Shown here piece after piece: positions 1 through 5,902 of a stretch of 22,640 nt of DNA. The DNA is from a virus: positions 1 to 22,640 of the IMG/VR virus record IMGVR_UViG_3300035145_003716. The stretch is one strand, 5' to 3'. Made by a program: the position numbers and the translations under genes. The notes beneath the pieces are model-generated. The model ran no database searches, was not told where the DNA came from, and saw nothing but the letters and a program-made list of their open reading frames with translations. The number at the start of each line of letters is the position of its first letter. Position 1 is the first letter of the stretch.

Positions 1-103
1 ATACATCTGTACAAAAATACTCAACATTCTCGTACTTTTGAGAGTCCAACTTGAGTTGGAATCCAACAGGTGATAAAAAGTTTTTGTTAGTTGTAATAGT
101 CAT
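1..103 (-). CDS. N-terminus of an unidentified virion (tail or baseplate) protein, cut by the window edge
   Basis: The reading frame is open from an ATG at 103 down to base 1 and gives 34 residues, beginning MTITTNKNFLSPVGFQLKLD. The gene continues outside the window. The FLSPVGF start followed by a strand ending in EYFC is the kind of N-terminus I associate with small tail-tube or baseplate-type proteins of marine T4-like phages. In many marine T4-like genomes the gene after gp23 is gp3 (tail terminator), so gp3 or another tail protein is the likely identity. That rests on position and impression, not on a diagnostic motif. A late-promoter box lies only five bases upstream of the ATG and no convincing Shine-Dalgarno sequence precedes it, so either the message is leaderless or the true start differs. 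That this is a coding start is fairly secure; its function is not. Confidence 0.5.
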   Translation of the reverse strand, partial: MTITTNKNFLSPVGFQLKLDSQKYENVEYFCTDV

Positions 104-108
104 ACTAT

Positions 109-116
109 TATTTATA
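109..116 (-). promoter_or_regulatory. T4-type late promoter box TATAAATA
   Basis: This is an exact TATAAATA on the minus strand, just after the gp23 terminator and before the gene that runs off the left edge. In T4 this box alone, with no -35 element, is recognised by the gp55 late sigma factor with the gp45 clamp. Here the box ends only five bases before the ATG at 103, far closer than at the other five boxes in the window. Confidence 0.75.
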
Positions 117-134
117 TGTTTTAAAATGTAGAAT

Positions 135-162
135 AAAAAAAGGGAGACCGAAGTCTCCCTTT
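135..162 (-). terminator. Rho-independent terminator with UUCG loop after gp23
   Basis: On the minus strand this reads as a GGGAGAC/GTCTCCC stem closed by TTCG, flanked by AAA/TTT that extends the stem to 10 bp, and followed by a run of seven T residues. The C(UUCG)G loop is the extra-stable tetraloop common in T4 terminators. It lies about 20 bp past the gp23 stop. Read on the plus strand the hairpin lacks a good T-run, so it is directional for the capsid operon. Confidence 0.9.
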
Positions 163-168
163 CCATAG

Positions 169-186
169 TAAGTTAATACTAACTTA
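169..186 (-). repeat. Small inverted repeat spanning the gp23 stop codon
   Basis: Seven-base arms TAAGTTA/TAACTTA surround a four-base loop, and the arm nearer the gene contains the gp23 TAA stop. The repeat sits directly before the UUCG terminator, so the end of the gp23 message would carry two tandem hairpins. It is AT-rich and would be weak alone. Confidence 0.5.
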
Positions 187-1527
187 TACCATGATTCCGT
201 CAACTCTGAAGATTCTGAAGTAAGGATTACTTCTATCTGAACCTACAGATCCGTCGGTTGCTACGAATGGGTTAGCTACCATGCCATATCTAGTTTTGAA
301 ACCGATTCTTGGCTGGAAGTCTTCCTCACCGATTGCTTTAACCATTGTTAATGGTACGTATGGGCAATAGAATACACCTGCGTCATACGGGTTAGAACCT
401 CTGAAACCTACTGTTACGTAGTCAGGATTTGTTCCACCAGCATAAGGATCAACGTAAACTTTAAATCTACCGTTAAGAACACCAGCAAATGTATTACCAG
501 TATCGTCAACGTTTAAGTTTGTTGATAATGCAGGGCTATAGTCTAACATGCCTGAAGCTGCTAATACTGAAGCAACATCTGAAGAACAGATAATGTAGTT
601 ACCTTTTCCTCTTCTTGTTTCTTTAGCAATAACGTTTGCTTCTCTTTCGATTTGCATGATAAGACCTTTTGCTCTTTCTGCCAACCATCTTCCGTCTGAA
701 TCTGAATTCATATTGAAGATACCTTTAACAGCAACAGAAGCTTGAGCTGCACCTAATTTAGCAGTTCTGTTAACAGTTCTTACAATCTCTCTATTGATTT
801 CCGCAAGGATTTCAGAAGAAAGAATATTTGCAAGTTCTGCTTCAGCATCAAGACCATGAATTGCTTTAAGGTCTTGTGCAAGTTCCATTGTGTACTCAGC
901 TTTTAAAGCTCTTGACTTAGCAGTAACAGTAACCTTGTCGATTGAGAATGCCATCTCACCGAAAGATCCACCTGAACCACCAGTACCTAAAGCTTCTGCA
1001 GCTGCAGTTGACATACCACCAGCGTAATCAGAAACGATTTCACCAGCTGTTTCACCTGTACCTAAGTCGTTGTCGCCGTCATCAGCAGCAGATTCTAGAC
1101 CAGATGGTCCAGCTTCTTGAGTTACTGAACTGTCACCTGAGAAAGCAGTGTTTGCTTCGTCAAATAATGCTTCAGTACCACCTTGTGTTGAGTACTTTGA
1201 CTTCATTGCAAAGATAAGACCTGTAGGTCCACTCATTGGCTGAACACCAGCGATATCATATGCAATTAAGTTAGGCATAGCTCTTCTTACCAATGAGATA
1301 AGAACAGGGTTAAAGTTATCGATATTAGAACCAGTTGCGTTTGCAGGAGCGTCCTCTCCTAAGAAAGTACCCTGTACTGCAGCAGCTTCTTCTCTAGCAG
1401 CGATTTCTTGGTTCTCTAATAGTCTTGCTGTAACAGCTTTTTTATGACTATCTTGAATATTTTCTAGATCAGTGTGCTCGAGAACTGGAGTCCACTTTTC
1501 CATTAGTTTTGCGTCTGCGTTAAACAT
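184..1527 (-). CDS. 23: Major capsid protein gp23
   Basis: This is the major head protein of T4-like phages; hexamers of it build the prohead shell and it is cleaved by the gp21 protease during maturation. At 447 residues it is shorter than T4 gp23 (521) but aligns along its length by eye. Shared blocks include KW.P.LE near residue 11, VRRAMPNLIAYDI.GVQPM around 80-98, a stretch similar to LKAEYTMELAQDLKAIHGLD, AEI..EI.REIV, RGKGNYII, FAGVLNG.F.VYVDPYA, and a C-terminal GFKTRYGM. A probable maturation site FLGE lies at residues 55-58. The most divergent part is a Gly/Asp/Ser-rich stretch between roughly residues 125 and 190. The start has a good ribosome site (AGGGGA). No exact late box precedes it, so it is probably expressed from the promoter before gp67. 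It is the last gene of its unit and is followed by a strong terminator, which fits very high expression. Confidence 0.96.
   Translation of the reverse strand: MFNADAKLMEKWTPVLEHTDLENIQDSHKKAVTARLLENQEIAAREEAAAVQGTFLGEDAPANATGSNIDNFNPVLISLVRRAMPNLIAYDIAGVQPMSGPTGLIFAMKSKYSTQGGTEALFDEANTAFSGDSSVTQEAGPSGLESAADDGDNDLGTGETAGEIVSDYAGGMSTAAAEALGTGGSGGSFGEMAFSIDKVTVTAKSRALKAEYTMELAQDLKAIHGLDAEAELANILSSEILAEINREIVRTVNRTAKLGAAQASVAVKGIFNMNSDSDGRWLAERAKGLIMQIEREANVIAKETRRGKGNYIICSSDVASVLAASGMLDYSPALSTNLNVDDTGNTFAGVLNGRFKVYVDPYAGGTNPDYVTVGFRGSNPYDAGVFYCPYVPLTMVKAIGEEDFQPRIGFKTRYGMVANPFVATDGSVGSDRSNPYFRIFRVDGIMV
1351..1356 (-). other. Predicted gp21 cleavage site in gp23 (after Glu58)
   Basis: These two codons are Glu58-Asp59 of gp23. 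The preceding residues are Phe-Leu-Gly-Glu, matching the T4 prohead protease rule of Leu or Ile two residues before Glu. T4 gp23 is cut after Glu65 in the similar context FLTE/A. Removing about 58 residues would leave a mature capsid protein of about 389 residues. The residue after the cut is Asp, whereas T4 sites usually have Ala, Gly or Ser, so the exact bond is an inference. Confidence 0.6.
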
Positions 1528-1553
1528 TTTTGTTTTTCCCCTATAGACTTAAT

Positions 1554-2666
1554 TTATTTACTAAATTTTGAAATAGCTTGAGTATATCTAGCCATTACAT
1601 CACCGAGTTCAGCCGGAGCTTCATCGGTACCAACTACATCTTGTACATCACTAACAACTTCTGGAGTTTCAGATTTGAAATATGACTCTTTAACAACATT
1701 CACTTTCATTTCGAAAGATTCTGCATCGTCAAAATCAATATCTTCTACTAAAGAAGCAAGCTTCTCAGCTTCTGTTAATGCAAGACCAGAAGAAGCCTTT
1801 CTTACAATGTCTGCTCTCTGTAAACCAGAAACTGACTCTGTAAGTTTAATGTTATCTTCTGTAGATTTGTTTAAGCTCTCTTCAAGTTCAGAAACCTGAG
1901 CTGATAATTCATCAACTAGATCAACTTTACCTTCAGGAACTTCTACATAATGTTCTTTGAACACCTGTTGTAAAGAAGTCATAAAGTCTTCAGCAATTTC
2001 AGTTCTAAGACCGTTATTGATTGCAACTTCATTTTCTTCCATCCAGTTAGAAACAACATAGTTAAGGTATGAATCTACCTTTTCTACTAATTCTGACTTG
2101 ATTGAAGAAACTTCTTCTTCTAAGTTTGAAACGTACTCAGACTCGAGTCTTTCGACTTCAACCGCAACTTTAGATTTTAAAGCAGCTTCGAAAACGATTG
2201 ACGCTTTGTCTTTGAAACCATCACTTAGTGTAGCTTCTTCAGCAACTAATGAATCAAGATCTTCTTGATAATCAATATGACTTACATCAACTGATTCATT
2301 TGGATCTTTAACAACCTTTTCAGGTTCAACATCAGGAGCTAAAATCTTCTGCACTTGAGCATAGATCTTTTGAGCTTGTTCTTTTTTAGCCTTTTTGACC
2401 ATATCATGGACGCCTGCCATTAATGCAGCTTTTGTTTTCGGCATTTCGACTACAGGCTCTTCGTCTTCGTCATCTTCCTCATCGGAATCTTCCTTAACTT
2501 CTTCCTCATCATCGTCATCACCGTGATCAGCTTCATTTTTAGCTTTTGCTTCGAGAATGTCCTCGTCTTGAACTTGTTCGTCTTCAACGAGCTCATCTTG
2601 AAGCTCTTCAGCATCTGATACGTCTTCGACTAGTTCATTATTTAATTTAACTTCGTCTACTGACAT
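1554..2666 (-). CDS. 22: Prohead core scaffolding protein gp22
   Basis: This lies between the protease gp21 and capsid gp23, exactly where T4 has its major scaffolding protein. The 370-residue product is longer than T4 gp22 (269). It is extremely acidic at the N-terminus, with a nearly unbroken Asp/Glu stretch at residues 50-70. It then has a short basic patch (about 76-100), and the rest is predicted as long charged helices, with coiled-coil-like segments around 195-225 and 258-290. Scaffold proteins of this family are helical and are destroyed by gp21 into small peptides. Candidate cut sites fitting the Leu/Ile-x-Glu rule include ILE/A near residue 39 and a later LTE/A. The start has a strong AGGAGA ribosome site. 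Sequence similarity to T4 gp22 is low, as is usual for scaffolds, so the call rests on position, composition and length. Confidence 0.88.
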   Translation of the reverse strand: MSVDEVKLNNELVEDVSDAEELQDELVEDEQVQDEDILEAKAKNEADHGDDDDEEEVKEDSDEEDDEDEEPVVEMPKTKAALMAGVHDMVKKAKKEQAQKIYAQVQKILAPDVEPEKVVKDPNESVDVSHIDYQEDLDSLVAEEATLSDGFKDKASIVFEAALKSKVAVEVERLESEYVSNLEEEVSSIKSELVEKVDSYLNYVVSNWMEENEVAINNGLRTEIAEDFMTSLQQVFKEHYVEVPEGKVDLVDELSAQVSELEESLNKSTEDNIKLTESVSGLQRADIVRKASSGLALTEAEKLASLVEDIDFDDAESFEMKVNVVKESYFKSETPEVVSDVQDVVGTDEAPAELGDVMARYTQAISKFSK

Positions 2667-2679
2667 AATTATTCTCCTA

Positions 2680-3333
2680 TTAAGAATTTACAAGTTTAGA
2701 GAGGAAATTTTTGAAAGCTCTGATTTCGACGTCGGCCGATCTCATATTTCTAGCTTCTTTTATTTCAGTCTCAATTTCTTCAACCTGCTGTGCACAAAGT
2801 ACGCCATTATTCCATACCCAATCAACACCCTCCATAACTCCATTCACAAATGCTTCTGGAGCAGATGGGTCTTGAACGATATCAACAGTAGATAACATAA
2901 AGTCATCTCTCACCTGCATAGCGCCATTTTTCTGTACAAGACTTCCCATACCACGACTTGATACACCAAGCTTAACTCCACCTTCGAGCAAACCTTCAAC
3001 GATTTGACCCATAGGGGTTTTAAGAATTGATGCTTTTCCTACAACATTACTTCCTTCAAAATGAAGATCAGTAATCTTGTGTGAAACTTTATCTAAATTA
3101 ATGGTAGGACCTTCAGGGTGATTTAACTCCCCAACAGCTCTACCAGTATTTACTTGTTCTGTTACGTATTTGTTAACGGCTTTTTCTAGTATTTCTTTTG
3201 GATATAATCTACCATTTCTATTCTTAGAATCAGCCTGCATAAAGACACCTTCAATTACAAGGTTCTTTTTACCGTTAACTTTTTCTGTTATGACATTTAA
3301 GTCACTTTCCATATATTCTGCAATTAGCTTCAT
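2680..3333 (-). CDS. 21: Prohead core protease gp21
   Basis: This serine protease is built into the prohead core, cleaves core proteins and gp23, and finally cleaves itself. The protein is 217 residues (T4 gp21 is 212). The visible family pattern is NRNGR.YP around residues 38-45, GELNHPE with the likely catalytic His72, a LGVSSRG loop with Ser125/Ser126 as the nucleophile candidates, and a DIVQDPSAP stretch with Asp151 and Asp155, one of which probably completes the triad. These are hallmarks of the herpesvirus-like phage prohead proteases (MEROPS U9/S78 type). IVE/G (about 111-114) and LLE/G (about 115-118) fit its own cleavage rule and could be self-processing sites. It sits between gp68 and gp22 with gaps of about 12 bases and an AGGAAA ribosome site. 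Confidence 0.94.
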   Translation of the reverse strand: MKLIAEYMESDLNVITEKVNGKKNLVIEGVFMQADSKNRNGRLYPKEILEKAVNKYVTEQVNTGRAVGELNHPEGPTINLDKVSHKITDLHFEGSNVVGKASILKTPMGQIVEGLLEGGVKLGVSSRGMGSLVQKNGAMQVRDDFMLSTVDIVQDPSAPEAFVNGVMEGVDWVWNNGVLCAQQVEEIETEIKEARNMRSADVEIRAFKNFLSKLVNS

Positions 3334-3345
3334 ATTTTTTCCTGT

Positions 3346-3615
3346 TTACATAAACATGTCATTTAAATCACTTAGTAACTTAACTAAGTCATTTTTATTT
3401 TTAGGAATTTTAAATCCTAAAGCTTTTAAATCTTTTACTGGCATTGTTTGTTTACCAGCATTACTTGAGGCACCAGTTATTTCATAACTGATACCTTTTA
3501 CTGTATCAAAGCTAGCAGTGATTTTATCACCATCAGCCTTTTTAGGTAGCTTTACAGTAACTGGACCAAATTTTGCTTCACCTAATTTTTGTCTCATTTC
3601 GACAAAGGTTAACAT
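3346..3615 (-). CDS. 68: Prohead core protein, gp68-like
   Basis: A small 89-residue protein located between gp67 and gp21, the place of the minor prohead core protein gp68 in T4 (141 residues). It is rich in Lys and has a short beta-like N-terminal half and a helical C-terminal end (KNKNDLVKLLSDLNDMF). The sequence KLGE/A near residue 10 fits the gp21 cleavage rule, consistent with a core component. Its ATG overlaps the stop of the upstream gp67 gene by one base (TAATG), so its translation is probably coupled to gp67. I see no direct similarity to T4 gp68; the name follows gene order as used for marine T4-like phages. Confidence 0.68.
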   Translation of the reverse strand: MLTFVEMRQKLGEAKFGPVTVKLPKKADGDKITASFDTVKGISYEITGASSNAGKQTMPVKDLKALGFKIPKNKNDLVKLLSDLNDMFM

Positions 3616-3782
3616 TATTCTTCCTCTTTTGTTGCTACTCTATCTTGCATAGTTGACGCCAATTCAATTTTTTTAGCGTCTAAAGCATCGGTAATTTTTT
3701 GGGCCATAAGATTATCAAAATCTTTTTGAGCCTTTACATTTTCACCATTTTTAACATTATTAATTAAATTTTCAATACTCAT
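3615..3782 (-). CDS. 67: Small prohead core protein, gp67-like (55 residues)
   Basis: A short gene that is easy to miss, filling the gap between portal gp20 and gp68. It starts with ATG at 3782 behind a CGAGGAAAG ribosome site and ends with TAA overlapping the next ATG. The product (MSIENLINNV to ATKEEE) is highly charged and looks entirely helical. It contains the pattern FD.LMAQKI..ALDAKKIELA typical, as I recall it, of the small core protein annotated gp67 in marine T4-like phages. T4 gp67 (80 residues) is an abundant prohead core component needed for correct head shape. It is the first gene after the late promoter at 3803-3810 and so heads the head-assembly unit gp67-68-21-22-23. Confidence 0.75.
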   Translation of the reverse strand: MSIENLINNVKNGENVKAQKDFDNLMAQKITDALDAKKIELASTMQDRVATKEEE

Positions 3783-3802
3783 TTTTTGCTTTCCTCGTTA
3801 TA

Positions 3803-3810
3803 TATTTATA
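3803..3810 (-). promoter_or_regulatory. T4-type late promoter box TATAAATA before gp67
   Basis: Exact late box on the minus strand in the gap between the gp20 stop (3816) and the gp67 start (3782), with 20 bases between box and ATG. It is the only exact box in front of the gp67-68-21-22-23 unit. Confidence 0.85.
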
Positions 3811-3815
3811 AAAAA

Positions 3816-5300
3816 TTATATGTCAAGATCATCTTCTGATTCAATTTCACCTGACTTTTTTTCCGCATCAATTTGATCTTTAATTTCTTTAATTTCATCA
3901 TCAGATTGTCTAAGAATATTCTTTCTAATCCATTCATGAGAAATATATTTACCTACATATTCATCCATAGTAGATAACATTTCGAAACGCTCTCTAGTAA
4001 TTTCACCTTCTTTTAATTCAGAGAAGTAATTATCTTCTAAATAATCAAAAGCAATATTTTCTTTTAATTCTTTCCAATCATCTTTGGTAATTACACCCTT
4101 CAACATTAATTGAGTTTTTAGTAACTGCATAAAAATGTCACTAAATCTATTTCTCAACCTATCAATAAACTTTTTAAATTTAACTTCGTCTCTTGATATT
4201 TCAGTAGCTCTACCTAAGTTAAACCCTGATTCTTGTTCTAATCTATTTACTGGAACGTTTAAACTTCTATATAATTTCTTTTGGAAGTAGATAATGTCTT
4301 CGATTTGTCCGAGGTTTTCCCCTCCTGGTAATGTTGAGATTTCTGTACCTCTACCACCTTCTCTACGCGGTAAAAAGAAATCTTCAAGCATGGACATATG
4401 TTTCTTATCATCTTTAATATCTCCAGTCTTAGCATCATATACTAATTTATTTCTATATTGATTCATAATATTTTTTAAATATTCTTCAGCCTTACCTTTT
4501 GGTAAGTTACCTACATCAATATAAAATATTCTACGTTCTGGTGCTCTTGATATTCTATAAATAACAAGTGCATCTTCCATCATTCTTAACTGGTTAGTAG
4601 GTTTAATAGCTTTATGCATATAAGAAAGAATTCTCTTTCTAGCAGGATCTAATACACCTGATGTACAATATGCAATTGCATCAGGGTGAATTTTTAAACC
4701 TTCGCCTGCACCATCTTTACCTTTACTAAATACAAAAAACTCTTCTTGTTTTTTGATTATAGTTGCACCAGTTTTTTCGTCTTTTTCTTCCTCAACCTCT
4801 TTTACTTTTCTAAGTTTAGTTGGGTCAATATATCTTAATTCTTGAATCCCTTTTTGTGGATTCGATTGATCAATAATAATGTGATATGGTAATCTACCGT
4901 CAATATACCATTTTCTGAAAATATCATGGGCATAACTATTAAATCCTAATAAACTAACAATATTTTCGAACTCTGTCTTTATTGCAGTTTTAATTTTAGG
5001 AGAAGCTCTTACCTCATCTAAAATAATTTCAATTGGTGCTGATTTAAAATCACCAACAATTGCTTCATTAATAATATCTTCAACAGCAGCATCACATTCT
5101 GGTTGTGTAGCAATATCACGATACTTAAGAATAAGATCAACTTCATTCTTTGCGCTATCACCGTCAATATCAATATACTGACCAAAGTGACCGCCCGTCG
5201 ATATTACACCAACGCCATCTTCATCTGTCTTTGGAACAAAAGAAGGTAAGTTTTGTTCACTCCCTTTTCTTTTAATTTCAAATCCGAAAAATTCTGCCAT
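3816..5300 (-). CDS. 20: Portal vertex protein gp20
   Basis: This is the dodecameric portal that starts prohead assembly, serves as the docking site for the terminase motor and later binds the neck. It is 494 residues, close to T4 gp20 (524). Recognisable family stretches include ATQPECDAAVEDIINEAIV (about 62-80), the wing region with W..DGRLPYH and ELRYIDP.K.RKV (about 130-165), the long stem/crown segment with RMMEDALVIYR.SRAPERR.FYIDVGNLPK (about 238-270), and LPGG.NLGQIEDI.YF..KLY..LNVP..RL (about 325-360). It stands alone between its own late promoter and the promoter of the next unit. Its leader contains a long hairpin (5313-5350). The ribosome site is GAGGAA about 8 bases before the ATG. 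gp20 and gp23 are the usual marker genes for T4-like phage diversity. Confidence 0.96.
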   Translation of the reverse strand: MAEFFGFEIKRKGSEQNLPSFVPKTDEDGVGVISTGGHFGQYIDIDGDSAKNEVDLILKYRDIATQPECDAAVEDIINEAIVGDFKSAPIEIILDEVRASPKIKTAIKTEFENIVSLLGFNSYAHDIFRKWYIDGRLPYHIIIDQSNPQKGIQELRYIDPTKLRKVKEVEEEKDEKTGATIIKKQEEFFVFSKGKDGAGEGLKIHPDAIAYCTSGVLDPARKRILSYMHKAIKPTNQLRMMEDALVIYRISRAPERRIFYIDVGNLPKGKAEEYLKNIMNQYRNKLVYDAKTGDIKDDKKHMSMLEDFFLPRREGGRGTEISTLPGGENLGQIEDIIYFQKKLYRSLNVPVNRLEQESGFNLGRATEISRDEVKFKKFIDRLRNRFSDIFMQLLKTQLMLKGVITKDDWKELKENIAFDYLEDNYFSELKEGEITRERFEMLSTMDEYVGKYISHEWIRKNILRQSDDEIKEIKDQIDAEKKSGEIESEDDLDI

Positions 5301-5312
5301 ATTTAATTCCTC

Positions 5313-5350
5313 AATATTATTGGAGGGGATAACTCCCCTCCTCTAATATT
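5313..5350 (-). promoter_or_regulatory. Two-part hairpin in the gp20 mRNA leader
   Basis: On the minus strand, an outer stem AATATTA/TAATATT and an inner stem GGAGGGG/CCCCTCC, 7 bp each, are joined by a two-by-two internal loop (GA opposite AA). The apical loop is AGTTAT. The structure begins immediately after the late box at 5350-5357 and ends about a dozen bases before the gp20 ATG. No T-run follows, so it does not look like a terminator. A 5'-end hairpin could protect the mRNA or tune translation; that role is inferred. Transcription from the adjacent box would start inside the outer stem, so only the inner stem would certainly form in that message. Confidence 0.75.
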
Positions 5351-5357
5351 ATTTATA
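5350..5357 (-). promoter_or_regulatory. T4-type late promoter box TATAAATA before gp20
   Basis: Exact late box on the minus strand between the gp19 stop (5363) and gp20. Its last base is also the first base of the leader hairpin. The leader to the gp20 ATG is about 40-45 bases if transcription starts about 6 bases past the box. Confidence 0.85.
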
Positions 5358-5362
5358 TACCT

Positions 5363-5890
5363 TTAAGAAGTGGTATTTGATTCCCAATATTGTACTTGCA
5401 TTTCAACTGTGAATTCTTCAATCTGATTTTCATTATCATATGAAAGTTCAATAGTTGATAAGTTAGTTGGGAACACGCCTCTAAGATCATATGTCTTAGT
5501 AACTTCACCAGCTTTATTCAGCTGTTCAATAAGCATATCAGCTTGATAATCTGTTGGATTACTTAAGCCGCTATTATTATTGTGCTCATTGATACCATTC
5601 ATCCATCTTTCAAAAGAGTTTCTTACTTCGAAACCTACATCATTAATTACTGTTAATGATACTGGCTCAAATGTTCTATCACCAGCTAATTGTAACTGTC
5701 TGCCCCTGAATAATACAGGTACAGGTGCTACAACTGATGAAGGAAACTGAGCTCCTTTAATCATGAATGAAGATAGTTCAACGTCACCTTGAGCATATGA
5801 AGGAAAATTACATGTTACTTTGAACATGTTGGAACGTGCGCCACCTCCTACGAGTTTTGATTTAAAATCATCTACGCCTAAAATTGCCAT
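5363..5890 (-). CDS. 19: Tail tube protein gp19
   Basis: This is the subunit of the inner tail tube through which DNA passes; hexameric rings stack on the baseplate hub inside the gp18 sheath. The protein has 175 residues (T4 gp19 has 163). Family features visible are the N-terminal FKSKL..GGARSNMF.V.CNFP (about 9-31), a LFRGR..QLAGDR.F.PVSLTVIND segment in the middle, a F..WMNGIN..NNNSG helix-loop (about 94-109), and a C-terminal strand LSYDNENQIEEFTVEMQVQYWE, all typical of contractile tube proteins. It follows gp18 after 12 bases with a GGAG ribosome site and shares the gp18 promoter, so sheath and tube are made from one message. Confidence 0.95.
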   Translation of the reverse strand: MAILGVDDFKSKLVGGGARSNMFKVTCNFPSYAQGDVELSSFMIKGAQFPSSVVAPVPVLFRGRQLQLAGDRTFEPVSLTVINDVGFEVRNSFERWMNGINEHNNNSGLSNPTDYQADMLIEQLNKAGEVTKTYDLRGVFPTNLSTIELSYDNENQIEEFTVEMQVQYWESNTTS

Positions 5891-5902
5891 TTTAATCTCC
5901 TA

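Noticed and set aside
1528-1559. A possible late promoter directly before gp23, as in T4
   Set aside because: The region has only an AT-rich TAAATAAATT run and no TATAAATA; I could not support a promoter here.
5313-5350. Reading the gp20 leader hairpin as a terminator for gp18-gp19
   Set aside because: No T-run follows the stem on the minus strand, and it lies downstream of the gp20 late box, in the gp20 leader.
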